From positions 3,658,001-3,722,000 of the forward strand of contig OW818676.1 in assembly GCA_942493235.1 (NCBI GenBank): a stretch of 64,000 nt of DNA. The letters are read 5' to 3'. How positions within the stretch are numbered: the stretch's first letter is position 1; each line of letters opens with the position of its first letter. This DNA is from ENR-C587 sp942493235. GTDB lineage: Bacteria; Bacteroidota; Ignavibacteria; Kapaibacteriales; UBA2268. Shown here piece after piece: positions 53,069 to 63,026 of the stretch. The position numbers and the translations under genes were made by a program. The notes beneath the pieces were generated by a model that saw only the letters and a program-made list of their open reading frames with translations, searched no databases and was not told the origin of the DNA.

Positions 53069-53866
53069 TTACTTTTTCCACTTCAGCCATATAGATTTAC
53101 TAATATCTGTATTTTCGATATTTAAGTCTATGATTCCTACTTCCAGAGAATCAAGCCAATCCAAGAATTTGCCTACATTATCCCCTGTAAAAATTGAGCC
53201 GTGCTGCGGGCATATCATGGACGGATTAATCAGCCTGATCCTTTTTACCCATGCTTTAAGTGCTATATTCGAAGGCATCCAGCGCTTATGAAATTTTTCC
53301 ATATATGGGATATGTTTATCAAAGTCATCAACAAAGAATGGGTAATCATTACTCGGATTAAGCGAAGCCCCGATATCGCCACTAAATAAAATATCTGCTT
53401 TGGGGTCATAGCATGAAAAATTTCCCGATGAATGGCAATAGTGTGCAGGAATTAAATATAACATCGCATTAGTATCGCCGATTTGCAATTCCATACCTTC
53501 ATCTGATACTCCGGTAAGCTTTAGCTGTGTTCCCATTCCGAAATGAGAAATAAATCCTGTCCATATCCAAGAGCAATAAATTTTAACATCAGGAACCAAA
53601 TCAAGCCACATAGCTAATGAAGAGGCAATATCCGGATCTTGATGGCTGGCTACGATAGTTTTGATATTAGCAGTAGAAATAAATCGTGTCAGCTCGGTCA
53701 ATACTTGCGGAAAGATTTCTATTCCTCCCGGATCAAGCAGTACCGCCTGCCCATTATTAACTATCACATATTCATTTGTATCGATTACTTCGGATTTCCT
53801 CTCAATATCTCTGCCAAGTACTATCCATTTATGCTCTCCGCTGGAGTATAATATTTCACTTTTCAT
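53069..53866 (-). CDS. Oxygen-binding di-iron (ODP-type) metallo-beta-lactamase-fold protein
   Basis: Protein of 265 aa. The ligand set of flavodiiron-type MBL domains is present: H75-x-D77-x-D79 (ASHQDPDIAS), H142 (PAHYCHSSGNF), D164 (FSGDIGAS) and H222 (CPQHGSIF). It lacks a flavodoxin domain, so it is the standalone ODP type. In Treponema an ODP protein senses oxygen and iron for a cytoplasmic chemoreceptor encoded next to it. Here the gene overlaps the preceding chemoreceptor-like gene by 4 bp (ATGA), so the two are translationally coupled. Function as a redox/oxygen sensor is inferred; an enzymatic role such as NO or O2 reduction would need an electron donor that is not evident here. Confidence 0.85.
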   Translation of the reverse strand: MKSEILYSSGEHKWIVLGRDIERKSEVIDTNEYVIVNNGQAVLLDPGGIEIFPQVLTELTRFISTANIKTIVASHQDPDIASSLAMWLDLVPDVKIYCSWIWTGFISHFGMGTQLKLTGVSDEGMELQIGDTNAMLYLIPAHYCHSSGNFSCYDPKADILFSGDIGASLNPSNDYPFFVDDFDKHIPYMEKFHKRWMPSNIALKAWVKRIRLINPSMICPQHGSIFTGDNVGKFLDWLDSLEVGIIDLNIENTDISKSIWLKWKK

Positions 53867-54639
53867 TTGATTATTCCCGCTCTTATTAAATTTGATAATA
53901 ATTTTTCGCTTTCGATTAATCTGTCTAATATTTTGTCTAATTTACCATTTAAAATATTTACAATACTTTTAATATTATTAACTAAGGAATTAAAACTCTT
54001 TCTACCAGAAGGCAAATATGCTGATTCGATTGAGATATTAGTACCCATGTAATTGGCAATTAATCCGTTTTTCTTAATCATCTCAATTTTTTTTCTAGCC
54101 CGCACTATTATCGATAAGCTTCGCATTAGATACTCATTCATATTATTGATAAGATCTAAATTTTTCTCGGCAAGTATAATTATATTCTCTTTTCTAATAG
54201 AATCGATATTTGAAAGAATTGTATTGTGCTTTAAGCTTTGTAATATTTTAGTACTATAAATGTTTAATTTTATAATAGATTTATTCTGTTCATCAAGTGA
54301 CGATTCAATTGTTTTCTCTAAACTTAAAGAATAATTGATAAACCTTCTCACTACAATCGAGCAGATAGTAATCTCTCTTGACAATTGATTAGATAGCTCT
54401 TCTAAATCTTCAAGCTCTGGAGCTATTTGTACCGGCAAAGTAGATAGAAATCCGGATAATGTAATTAACGATTGCCCCTGGTCATTATTAATTCTGGCGG
54501 CTTGGGCAATGCCGTTAATAGCTAACAGCTTGAGTTCTAAGCTAATAGTCTTCAGTGAACGAGCCACATTCAACACATCGACACCTATGCCAAACACAGC
54601 TGTTATATCTTTTGAGTATTTTTGAATTTCTTCATTCAT
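53863..54639 (-). CDS. Chemoreceptor-like helical signalling protein, partner of the di-iron protein
   Basis: Protein of 258 aa, almost wholly alpha-helical, no membrane segment. Residues about 30-60 (LELKLLAINGIAQAARINNDQGQSL) resemble the hairpin tip of methyl-accepting chemotaxis signalling domains (LALNAAIEAARAGE-like), though the exact CheA/CheW contact set is not conserved. The rest is long coiled coil. Coupled by a 4-bp overlap to the ODP-type di-iron gene, it looks like a minimal soluble receptor whose sensor is a separate protein. No CheA, CheW or CheY gene is in the window, so the output is unknown. Confidence 0.65.
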   Translation of the reverse strand: MNEEIQKYSKDITAVFGIGVDVLNVARSLKTISLELKLLAINGIAQAARINNDQGQSLITLSGFLSTLPVQIAPELEDLEELSNQLSREITICSIVVRRFINYSLSLEKTIESSLDEQNKSIIKLNIYSTKILQSLKHNTILSNIDSIRKENIIILAEKNLDLINNMNEYLMRSLSIIVRARKKIEMIKKNGLIANYMGTNISIESAYLPSGRKSFNSLVNNIKSIVNILNGKLDKILDRLIESEKLLSNLIRAGIIK

Positions 54640-55127
54640 ATTTTTTCAATCTAAAGATTTAATAATCCGATTTCAAAATTAATTACGTTATAAGGACGAA
54701 ATTAACTACATTTATTTAGCAAGATACTCTATTATTTCATGATTTTCTAAACAAATATCTAATATGAAATTCTATTATATAATATATCGGTAATACTTAA
54801 TAATTCCGCAACTCGAATACATACAAATTGAAGACTTTTTTTCATTATTGAATTTAACCCAAGTAGCTCTATTGAAGTATAGCTTCTACCTAAAAATACA
54901 ACAATCCATTGCTAAAGAGCCTATGTAAATATCACTAATCTATTAGATGTTCTGCCAGCCTCTAAAGAATTGAGTTGAATGGAGATAAAATAATAATGTT
55001 CTACTTTTGTAATAGTCTAAGTTCATTAATTATCGCATAAGAATTTTCATTTTCTAAAAAAATATTGTATATTAGAAACCTTTGAGAACAATCTATAATT
55101 TTTATTTTTAATTAAAAAGATACAATT
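54640..55127. other. Gene-free AT-rich stretch between divergent genes
   Basis: Holds the leaders of the chemoreceptor-like and glycerol dehydrogenase genes. A fragment TTGCTAAAGAGCCTATGTAA near 54912 belongs to the AGAGGCTGTGTAAA repeat family. Nothing else is recognised. Confidence 0.45.
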
Positions 55128-56264
55128 ATGAATGAAAGCATAAAATCAATTCCAGAAACTCACGAAGTTAATCATTTAGTTGCAGCATTCCCCGGTAAAT
55201 ATGTTCAAGGGACAGATGCAATTTCTCAATTGCCAAAATTTGTTAGCTTATATGGTAGCAATGGTCTCATATTAGCTTCTCCTACAGTAATAAATAAGAT
55301 TTTACCTGCATATAATTTCAATGAACAAAGAGACCATATTGCATTGGCTCAATTTAACGGACAATGCTCTGAAACAGAATTAGCTCGAATTGCAGAAATA
55401 ATTAAAAGCCAAAATATTGATGTATTAGTGGCTATGGGTGGCGGCAAAACAATTGATACAGCCAAAATTGCTTCAGACAGAGCCAATATCTCGGTAATCA
55501 TAGTTCCGACTATTGCCTCTACCGATGCCCCATGTAGTGGCTGTGCTGTAATTTATTCTGATGATGGCGTTTTTGAATCTGTGTATTATATGAAGTCAAA
55601 CCCTAACCTTGTTCTGGTAGATACAAATGTAATTGCTAATGCACCGGTTCGCTTTCTGGTTGCAGGCATGGGCGACGCACTTGCTACTTGGTTCGAAGCA
55701 CGCTCTTGCCACAGAGCTCAATCAAAAAACGAATGTGGCGGGTACAGCACTATGACCGGAGTGAATCTTGCAAAGCTGTGCTACGATACACTTTTAAATT
55801 ATGGCAAAAACGCAAAAATCGCTTGCGAAAATAGAATTGTTACTCCGGCACTGAATCATATTATAGAAGCCAATATACTACTCAGCGGTATCGGATTCGA
55901 AAGCTCCGGTCTTGCCACTGCTCATTCAGTGCATAACGGTCTTAGTGCTCTGTCTGAAACTCATAATTATTATCATGGTGAAAAAGTAGCTTTCGGTGTT
56001 TTAACAGGACTTCATCTGACTGATGCCGAACCTGATGAGATGGATACAGTGTATTCATTTTGTGAGGAAATCGGACTGCCGACTACATTTTCCGAGATAG
56101 GAATCACAGATATAAGTACAGATAATTTGATGAAAGTCGCAATTAAAACCTGTGCCCCCCAAGAAAGCATTCATCATGAAGCTTTTCATATTTCTCCCGA
56201 AAAAGTATTAGCCGCTATGATTGCCGCTGATGCAATAGGCAAATTTAGAAAGCATACATTATAG
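55128..56264 (+). CDS. gldA: Glycerol dehydrogenase
   Basis: Protein of 378 aa, iron-type alcohol dehydrogenase superfamily, which oxidises glycerol to dihydroxyacetone with NAD+. Marks: FPGKYVQGTDAISQLP, the NAD loop VLVAMGGGKTIDTAKIASD, PTIASTDAPCSGCAVIYSD, and metal ligands in AGMGDALATWFEA (Asp), GLATAHSVHNGL (His) and NYYHGEKVAFG (His). Length is normal. Start ATG follows AAAAAGATACAATT. It stands alone, with repeats on both sides; no dihydroxyacetone kinase is adjacent. Exact physiological substrate could be another small polyol. Confidence 0.93.
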   Translation: MNESIKSIPETHEVNHLVAAFPGKYVQGTDAISQLPKFVSLYGSNGLILASPTVINKILPAYNFNEQRDHIALAQFNGQCSETELARIAEIIKSQNIDVLVAMGGGKTIDTAKIASDRANISVIIVPTIASTDAPCSGCAVIYSDDGVFESVYYMKSNPNLVLVDTNVIANAPVRFLVAGMGDALATWFEARSCHRAQSKNECGGYSTMTGVNLAKLCYDTLLNYGKNAKIACENRIVTPALNHIIEANILLSGIGFESSGLATAHSVHNGLSALSETHNYYHGEKVAFGVLTGLHLTDAEPDEMDTVYSFCEEIGLPTTFSEIGITDISTDNLMKVAIKTCAPQESIHHEAFHISPEKVLAAMIAADAIGKFRKHTL

Positions 56265-56834
56265 AGGATTGGGGTTTGGGAATTGGGGTTTGGTATTGAT
56301 TTATTATCAACCCCACGCTTCAGAGCCTGTATAAAAACTCGAATTGATTCATTTATAAGAAATCCAAGGACCTGTCCCAAGAGCTGTCATTCTGAACGAT
56401 TGGAGAATCCAGATAAAGCTAAATATTGATAATTCTGGATTCTTCGTTGCACTGTTAATGACGATAAGGAAATATTATAAATTTTAGACAGCACCTTGTA
56501 AGTATTATTTTTTTTCTTCTCCCTATCCTCTATACCCTATACCCTATACCCAAACCCCATTAGGTTGTTTACACTTTTGCAGTAATTTAATGGACATTCC
56601 TCCTAACTACTACAATTGAGTGTGTTTTTACTCGTCTTATATTGAATAATGAACCAAGTATAGTTGAAAAAGTGAATGCCCAAAACATTACATATTGTTT
56701 GAGATAGATAAATCTTTAATTGACAATATGAATATTTCAATTTGGCGATTATAACAATTCCTATTGGCTTCAACGGGCTGTCTAAAAGTTATAATTTTGT
56801 CAAATCAATTATTATTTTACAAAGTGCATATAAT
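56265..56834. other. Gene-free stretch with palindrome and C-rich tract
   Basis: Contains GGATTGGGGTTTGGGAATTG tandem units right after the gldA stop, a half CCCCACGC hairpin near 56309, palindrome copy 6, and a tract of CCCTATACCCTATACCC (about 56520-56560). An in-frame TTG at 56742 would extend the next gene upstream but lacks protein-like character. Confidence 0.5.
56386..56462. repeat. ~79-bp palindrome, copy 6 of 8 (diverged)
   Basis: GTCATTCTGAACGATTGGAG ... TTCGTTGCACTGTTAATGAC; same orientation as copy 1, with several substitutions in both arms. Confidence 0.8.
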
Positions 56835-59800
56835 ATGATATCGTATAAAGAAATCCAATCGGAAGCATTAAAAGCTAATTTAGACCAGACAAGGAATGTC
56901 AAAATAATAATTCCCGACATTCATTTATGGTTTTTATCACTTTCGGAAGAATATTGGGGAATACACAAAAGAACTGAAGAATTCTTCATGGAATTTCACC
57001 ATCCCTATTCAAATAGAAAAGAAATCGTAGAGCTACTAATCAGCATTTCGATAAGTGATTTTTGGATATACAGTGAATTGCCTGAAATAGATAAAGTGAT
57101 AGAAATAATTTTAGATATATTTGACACTTTACTATCTGAAAAGTTAAATGATGAATTATCAAATCAGTTAGTTTATTCATATTTAGACTTTTTCAATAAA
57201 AATTTCGATATAATATCAAAGTACGAATCATTGGTTATTAAATATGTTAGTATCCTTGATAAAAGCTTTGAAGCAAAGTATTTCAGCTTTATCAGTAATC
57301 TAAGTTATTTCATCAAGAGTTTTAAGAAAGCGACCAGCGAGCCAAAAACCAATGAATATGTACTACCTTTTTTATGCAAATTAATCAATAAAAATGTAAG
57401 CTATTGGGACACTACTACTAATATAGAGCTTTGGTATCAGGCAAATAAAGTAAAACTATCGAAAGATTATTCAGAGACAGTAAATTCTCTTGGTAGTGAA
57501 TTTTTTCAAAGGCATTATCGGCATATATCCGATGCAAAAAATTATGATGAGCTTTGCTGCAATATTTTTACTTTTTCAGATATTATTGAAGCATTCAGAA
57601 AAATCACTGACGAATTTGAAACAGCGATGGACCAATTTTGTTATATTTTCTATCTGCTGCATCTACCGGGAATGATTTATCATCGGAATTACTTATTAGT
57701 GGACTTAAATAATACAATTAAAAGAGTTAGCAACGATTTAGATGAAGCACAGATTGTTCAATCGATAGATGAGCTCTTTGCATTATTTACAGATTTTAAA
57801 GATAGCGATATCAATTTAATTTTAGATTCCATACTTACATTGGGCAAAGAAATCATAAATACACACAATGAAAAGTTGATTCATTATTTTGAAGACCACA
57901 CTATAAAATTCGGTTTTGTTAATCCGGGGGTAGCCTATCTGACCAATAATTGGGAGCTGAAAGTAAATCCTAATCACGTAAAAAATATTCGTGTCTGGTT
58001 AGAAATAATAGAATACAATCCGGAAATGATGAAACGACTTCTGTCTGCATTAATCATCGACCTTCGAATCGGAGGTATATTTATTTTTGATACAGATTTA
58101 TTCCAAAAAGACGTTACTAAATTATTGAATTCTAAAATATCCCCTATATATAAGCAAATTAAGCAGTTAACCAGAATATTCCCTGTCTATTTTAACGAAA
58201 TCGGTGCCGAAGGAGTACTGCGAGACGTTACTACCCGTATCGATGAGATTTCACAAAGAAATGACAGATTAATACACTTTCTTAGAAAGCAAATTCACAC
58301 AGAAGGCAACAACTCCCATATTCAAATTACTTTAGATATTATACATTTTTGGTACGATTTAAATATTGACAGATTAATAAACATAGTTCCCGAAAATGTA
58401 TTAGATACAATTGATATTGAAAGCAGCTGGGTAGTAGGTGTCCATGAAGTGATTCATAAAGTATGCCGGATGAACGATTGCAAATTAGAAGACTTATTAG
58501 AGCTTGACGACATCAATAATATAGTAGCAAAAGTTACTCACGAAAATGCAAATGACATCAAACGAGTCGGATTAATCATTCAATTATATCAATTACTGAA
58601 AGAAAAATACTCCTTTGAAGTTAATGATATTGCAGAGGTATTAAAAAGCTATTCATTCTTTGAAAATACGGATATTGATAAGCTTGAGCAATATCTGAAT
58701 AGTGATAAAGACGTAGAAGCATTAAAACTCATATTTTCGTTTATGGTGCAGTTAAATCAAATAATTTTTGACCCGATAGAGAGCGAAGGTTGGGAGAACA
58801 TATACTATAAACGGCATATTGCATTTGGCATTCCTTCAATGTACGGTGAATATCATGAAAGAAAATTCGAAGCTCTCGGGCTTACATTTCGGCTTGAGCG
58901 AATAGTATCGCATTTAGTAACACAAATAATATCTAAAATAAACACCGAATATTTTACTGCCAAGACTTTAAAAGATATTTGCTTGGTTATTCAATTGCTC
59001 AGAGAAGGATTAAGTTTGGACGGAATTTATGACCAAGGCTTTGATTCTAAATTAGCTATGTTTCAGTATAGCCTTACTTCGGGAATATTTACTATAAAGC
59101 AATATATTAATATATTCCAATTTATGGAAGTAAGTATAAAAGAAATTATTAACACGTATTTTATACGTCCCTATCATAACTTGTTAAATATGATTCTACC
59201 TCATTACTTTCCGACCGGAGATGCTGATAATTCAAGCCTAAATAAAAAATCAGTAGTTCAAAAGTCCGAAATGTTTTATCGCGAGCTACTTTCATCTGCC
59301 TTTTTGATTCAGATATTAGATAATTTCTTTGGAGTAATATTAAATAATCTCCGTAAAATGATAACAAATCTGTCAGATGAAGAAATCCAAAACATAATGA
59401 CTTATGACCCCGAACTATCATTCAGCCCATTGAATATAGAAACGCCAACAATTGATAATCAAGTATTTATTGGCTCAAAAGCATATTATTTAAAAAAATT
59501 ATATTTGAATAATTTTCCGGTTCCGCCCGGCTTTGTTATTACTACCGAGATATTTCGAAGGGTAAATTCAATAATTAAGCTAACTTCGCTAAACAAAGAA
59601 ATTGACGATTTAATTAAAAGCCACCTATCTGAGCTTGAGAAAATATCCGGTAAGAAATACGGCGACCCGACCAATCCGCTTTTACTAAGTGTTCGTTCGG
59701 GTGCGGCTATGTCAATGCCCGGAGCAATGAATACATTTTTAAATGTAGGATTAAATGATGAAATCACAGAAATACTCAGTAAACAGGAAAACTTCGCTTG

Positions 59801-60932
59801 GACTTCTTGGGACTGTTACCGTAGATTGTTACAAACTTGGGGAATGTCGTTCGGCATTAACAGAAATGAATTCGACCAGATTATGCTGGATTATAAGAAA
59901 AAGCATAAAGTATCTCAGAAAATTGAATTTCCTCCTCATATAATGCGAAAGATTGCATATTCATATAAAAAGCTTTTAAAAGACAGCAAAATTCCATTTG
60001 AAGAAGAGCCGTTTATGCAATTAAAACAATCAATCATATCGGTATTTGCCTCTTGGAATACTTCAAGAGCAAAAATCTATCGAGAGCACATGCATATAGC
60101 AGAAGAATGGGGCACTGCCGTAACTGTTCAGCAGATGGTACTTGGTAATTTACATAGAGAATCCGGTTCAGGTGTGATTTTTACACACGATGTCCAAGAC
60201 AATACATCAGGTATCAATTTAACCGGTGATTTTTCATTCCTCAGCCAAGGCGAAGATATTGTTGCCGGACTAATTAGTACACTGCCAATCAGCGAACGAC
60301 AACGCAAAAAATATTATAATAAAAGCCCTCAATCATTAGAATCGGCATTCCCCGAAATCTATGACAAATTAAAAGAAATTGCAAGTGAACTTATAGAAAC
60401 TTATGGATTTAGCCATCAAGAAATTGAATTTACATTTGAAACCCCAAGACCTGAAGATTTATATATTCTTCAGACTCGTGATATGTCCATCAAAAAGCAT
60501 AATAAATATATGGTCTTTTCAAGCTCACAAACTGAAATGGAAAGAATTGGCTGCGGAATCGGAATAGGTAACGATGTATTAAACGGTGTAATAGTATTTG
60601 ATCATAACGACTTAAAATTATTAAAAGATGAAAATGCCGAAGCAAAAGCTATTTTAGTTCGCCCCGATACTGTACCCGACGATATTGAAATCATTTTCGA
60701 ATGCGACGGTTTGCTGACTGCTAAGGGTGGAGCAACTTCTCACTCTGCTGTTACCGCCGACACATTAGGTAAAATTTGTGTTGTTAATTGCGGCGATATG
60801 TTTGTAAATGAAAAAGAAAAGATATGTGTAATCAGCGGCTATGTTTTACACGCCTTTGACCCAATAGCAATTGACGGAAATAATGGAATTATTTATAAAG
60901 GGAATTATCCTTTTATAATTCAAGAATTATAA
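56835..60932 (+). CDS. PPDK-like PEP/pyruvate-binding protein with large novel N-terminal region, lacking the PEP barrel
   Basis: Protein of about 1365 aa (ATG at 56835; an earlier TTG is less likely). Residues about 1-870 have no family I recognise and look mostly helical. From about 880 comes an ATP-grasp domain like pyruvate phosphate dikinase: GSKAYYLKKLYLNNFPVPPG, LLSVRSGAAMSMPGAMNTFL, TSWDCYRRLLQTWG, QQMVLGNLHRESGSGVIFTH and DLYILQTRD. Then the phosphohistidine domain with GGATSHSAV (H1303). It stops soon after; the C-terminal TIM barrel that makes PEP is missing. So it can probably phosphorylate its His from ATP, but the acceptor is unknown and may be another protein or a glucan. A GAPDH-like gene follows within about 30 bp, indicating a functional pair. 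Confidence 0.8.
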   Translation: MISYKEIQSEALKANLDQTRNVKIIIPDIHLWFLSLSEEYWGIHKRTEEFFMEFHHPYSNRKEIVELLISISISDFWIYSELPEIDKVIEIILDIFDTLLSEKLNDELSNQLVYSYLDFFNKNFDIISKYESLVIKYVSILDKSFEAKYFSFISNLSYFIKSFKKATSEPKTNEYVLPFLCKLINKNVSYWDTTTNIELWYQANKVKLSKDYSETVNSLGSEFFQRHYRHISDAKNYDELCCNIFTFSDIIEAFRKITDEFETAMDQFCYIFYLLHLPGMIYHRNYLLVDLNNTIKRVSNDLDEAQIVQSIDELFALFTDFKDSDINLILDSILTLGKEIINTHNEKLIHYFEDHTIKFGFVNPGVAYLTNNWELKVNPNHVKNIRVWLEIIEYNPEMMKRLLSALIIDLRIGGIFIFDTDLFQKDVTKLLNSKISPIYKQIKQLTRIFPVYFNEIGAEGVLRDVTTRIDEISQRNDRLIHFLRKQIHTEGNNSHIQITLDIIHFWYDLNIDRLINIVPENVLDTIDIESSWVVGVHEVIHKVCRMNDCKLEDLLELDDINNIVAKVTHENANDIKRVGLIIQLYQLLKEKYSFEVNDIAEVLKSYSFFENTDIDKLEQYLNSDKDVEALKLIFSFMVQLNQIIFDPIESEGWENIYYKRHIAFGIPSMYGEYHERKFEALGLTFRLERIVSHLVTQIISKINTEYFTAKTLKDICLVIQLLREGLSLDGIYDQGFDSKLAMFQYSLTSGIFTIKQYINIFQFMEVSIKEIINTYFIRPYHNLLNMILPHYFPTGDADNSSLNKKSVVQKSEMFYRELLSSAFLIQILDNFFGVILNNLRKMITNLSDEEIQNIMTYDPELSFSPLNIETPTIDNQVFIGSKAYYLKKLYLNNFPVPPGFVITTEIFRRVNSIIKLTSLNKEIDDLIKSHLSELEKISGKKYGDPTNPLLLSVRSGAAMSMPGAMNTFLNVGLNDEITEILSKQENFAWTSWDCYRRLLQTWGMSFGINRNEFDQIMLDYKKKHKVSQKIEFPPHIMRKIAYSYKKLLKDSKIPFEEEPFMQLKQSIISVFASWNTSRAKIYREHMHIAEEWGTAVTVQQMVLGNLHRESGSGVIFTHDVQDNTSGINLTGDFSFLSQGEDIVAGLISTLPISERQRKKYYNKSPQSLESAFPEIYDKLKEIASELIETYGFSHQEIEFTFETPRPEDLYILQTRDMSIKKHNKYMVFSSSQTEMERIGCGIGIGNDVLNGVIVFDHNDLKLLKDENAEAKAILVRPDTVPDDIEIIFECDGLLTAKGGATSHSAVTADTLGKICVVNCGDMFVNEKEKICVISGYVLHAFDPIAIDGNNGIIYKGNYPFIIQEL

Positions 60933-60961
60933 TTAACTTTGTGTTTTTGATTTTTATAAAA

Positions 60962-62215
60962 ATGAAATATACTATGAAAGAAAAGAATTTACTTGGAATA
61001 AACGGCTTAGGTCGTATCGGCAAATTAACTATGTGGTATCATCTGCTGTCGAGAACTTTTGATGGCATTGTAATCAATACCGGTCGAGAAGTGGGGAGAA
61101 ATTTAGATGACCTCATTCAGACAATTAGCTCCGATTCCACTTATGGGCTATTAAGCCATTTCTTATATGGGCATAGCGGTAAGAAGTGTAATATTGAGAT
61201 TATAGATCGTGAAAATGGAATATTTGAAATTGACGGTTTTTATATTAAATTGCTTAGCAAAGATAGAAATCCTCAAAATATCAATTGGAAAAATGAAGCT
61301 GTTAGAATAGTTGTTGATTGCACAGGCAAATTTGTTGACCCAACAATATCTGAAACTGACCCCAAAGGTAGTCTTGCCGGGCATTTATCTGCCGGAGCTC
61401 AGAAGGTAATAGTAAGTGCACCGTTTAAAATCAAGAATACGGCTTTAGAAGACATTGGTCGCCACCCTACATTTATTTTTGGTATTAATCACTTGAATTA
61501 TAATCCTTTGCAGCACCATATTATTTCTGCTGCGAGCTGCACTACTACCGGTCTGGCTCACATGATTAATCCATTGCTTGAGGATAAAGAAACTAATAAT
61601 ATTCTTACTGCTTCGATGTCAACTGTTCATGCGGCTACTAATTCGCAGAGTGTGCTTGACTCAGTGCCTTCAACCGGAACTTCCGACCTTAGGAAAAACA
61701 GGTCAGTACTTAATAATATAATTTTGTCTTCAACCGGTGCGACTAAAACTCTTGAAAAGGTATTGCCGCAGATTATCAATTTTGGGTTTATGGCTGATTC
61801 TATTAGGATACCTACTTCATCTGTATCGCTAATAGCATTGAATATTACTTTTAACTCCAGACTAAATGAAAACGGAATGCCGATTATAAATGCCAATTAT
61901 ATAAAAAATATATATAAAATGGTAGCTAATAGATCTCAAAAAGATTTACTATATTTCTCTTCTATTCAAAATGTATCTTCAGATCTGCTTGGTCTGAGTG
62001 CTGCAATTGTAATCGAAGGTAATGAAATTCATACCAGAACAGGGTTTTTAAAAGTTCCGGCTGAAGTGCTTGCCTCCGTAGGAGTCAATCATGCTCAAAA
62101 TATTAATATACCGGTTACTCATGCTAAAATTTTAGGTTGGTATGACAACGAATACGGTAGCTATGTAAATTGCCTTGGTAAACTTACAGAACACATTGCT
62201 TCGCATTTAGGTTAA
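60962..62215 (+). CDS. Divergent glyceraldehyde-3-phosphate dehydrogenase-like protein
   Basis: Protein of about 417 aa, 80 or so longer than standard GAPDH. NAD-binding GINGLGRIGKLTM, catalytic SAASCTTTGLAHMINPL (C193; canonical SNASCTTNCLAP, so both Asn are changed), HAATNSQSVLDS in place of HAYTNDQ, TGATKTLEKVLPQ, and WYDNEYGSYVN near the end. The key Cys and the WYDNE substrate loop are kept, so activity as GAPDH or a related phosphorylating dehydrogenase is likely. Insertions lie around residues 25-110. ATG at 60962 chosen; 60974 is possible, the GTG at 60941 less so. Follows the PPDK-like gene closely and is probably co-transcribed. Confidence 0.85.
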   Translation: MKYTMKEKNLLGINGLGRIGKLTMWYHLLSRTFDGIVINTGREVGRNLDDLIQTISSDSTYGLLSHFLYGHSGKKCNIEIIDRENGIFEIDGFYIKLLSKDRNPQNINWKNEAVRIVVDCTGKFVDPTISETDPKGSLAGHLSAGAQKVIVSAPFKIKNTALEDIGRHPTFIFGINHLNYNPLQHHIISAASCTTTGLAHMINPLLEDKETNNILTASMSTVHAATNSQSVLDSVPSTGTSDLRKNRSVLNNIILSSTGATKTLEKVLPQIINFGFMADSIRIPTSSVSLIALNITFNSRLNENGMPIINANYIKNIYKMVANRSQKDLLYFSSIQNVSSDLLGLSAAIVIEGNEIHTRTGFLKVPAEVLASVGVNHAQNINIPVTHAKILGWYDNEYGSYVNCLGKLTEHIASHLG

Positions 62216-62232
62216 ATTTTAAGTGTGTTCAA

Positions 62233-62257
62233 ATTGTGTGATTTTAATTCACACAAT
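62233..62257 (+). terminator. Hairpin after the GAPDH-like gene
   Basis: ATTGTGTGA / TCACACAAT, a perfect 9-bp stem with a 7-nt loop, 18 bp after the stop; no strong T run. Confidence 0.55.
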
Positions 62258-62582
62258 AATTGTTAACACAGGCTTTAAATGCTTATAAGAGGTTGTCTAA
62301 TAAGTAATAATATTCCCAAATCGTCATTCTGAGTGTAACGAAGAATCCATAATTATCAACATTTAGCTTTATTTGGATTCTTCACTTCGTTCAGAATGAC
62401 AACCTTTTGAACAGCCTCTTGAATGGAGCCGAGAATAATATTAGCGTACATTTTGTAGTAGCTTAATAGTATTTACAAAGCCTCTGAAGCGTGGGTAAAC
62501 AATTACTTACGAATATACATATTAGTAGTCGAATAGATGTTATAGAGTTTTGCAATGGTCTTATATTTTTTTCAAATAAAGA
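62258..62582. other. Gene-free stretch with palindrome copy
   Basis: Mostly palindrome copy 7 (62323-62400) plus ends of the AGAGGCTGTG family (about 62411 and 62466) and a GTTTTGCAATGGTCTTAT fragment. No coding frame is supported. Confidence 0.5.
62323..62400. repeat. ~79-bp palindrome, copy 7 of 8
   Basis: GTCATTCTGAGTGTAACGAA ... TTCACTTCGTTCAGAATGAC; opposite orientation to copy 1, close to copy 5. Confidence 0.85.
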
Positions 62583-62591
62583 TTGTTAAAA

Positions 62592-63026
62592 GTGAAAAGC
62601 GAAATATTCTCATTAAAAAATTCACTTATAGCTCCCTGCGGTATGAACTGCGGAGTGTGTATGGCATATCTTCGTGAAAAAAACAAGTGCAATGGTTGCC
62701 GTCTTTCAGATGAGAATAAACCTAATTCTTGTATCAAATGCATTATCAAGAACTGTGATTTACTGCAAGATACTGAATCAAATTTCTGCTACGATTGCCC
62801 AAAGTATCCTTGTAAACGCTTAATCAACTTGGATAAAAGATATAGAACCAAATACAGAATGAGTATGCTGGAAAACCTTAGCTACATCAAATCCGAAGGA
62901 TTAGACCAATTTGTAGAAAAAGAAAGTAATAGATGGATATGCCCTAATTGCGGTGAGACTGTCAGTGTTCACCGCAGTTTCTGCTTAAAGTGTAAAACTG
63001 ATTTGGTAATTGATAGTAAAATTTGA
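62592..63026 (+). CDS. DUF3795-type cysteine-rich zinc protein
   Basis: Protein of about 144 aa with 15 or so cysteines. The N-terminal half shows the DUF3795 pattern: IAPCGMNCGVCMAYL, CNGCRLSDENKPNSCIKC, NFCYDCPKYPCKRL. The C terminus is a zinc ribbon (WICPNCGETVSVHRSFCLKCK). Function unknown; the cysteine pairs imply zinc or an iron-sulphur cluster. No ATG gives a full N terminus; GTG at 62592 (or TTG at 62583) is the likely start. Stands alone among repeats. Confidence 0.75.
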   Translation: MKSEIFSLKNSLIAPCGMNCGVCMAYLREKNKCNGCRLSDENKPNSCIKCIIKNCDLLQDTESNFCYDCPKYPCKRLINLDKRYRTKYRMSMLENLSYIKSEGLDQFVEKESNRWICPNCGETVSVHRSFCLKCKTDLVIDSKI

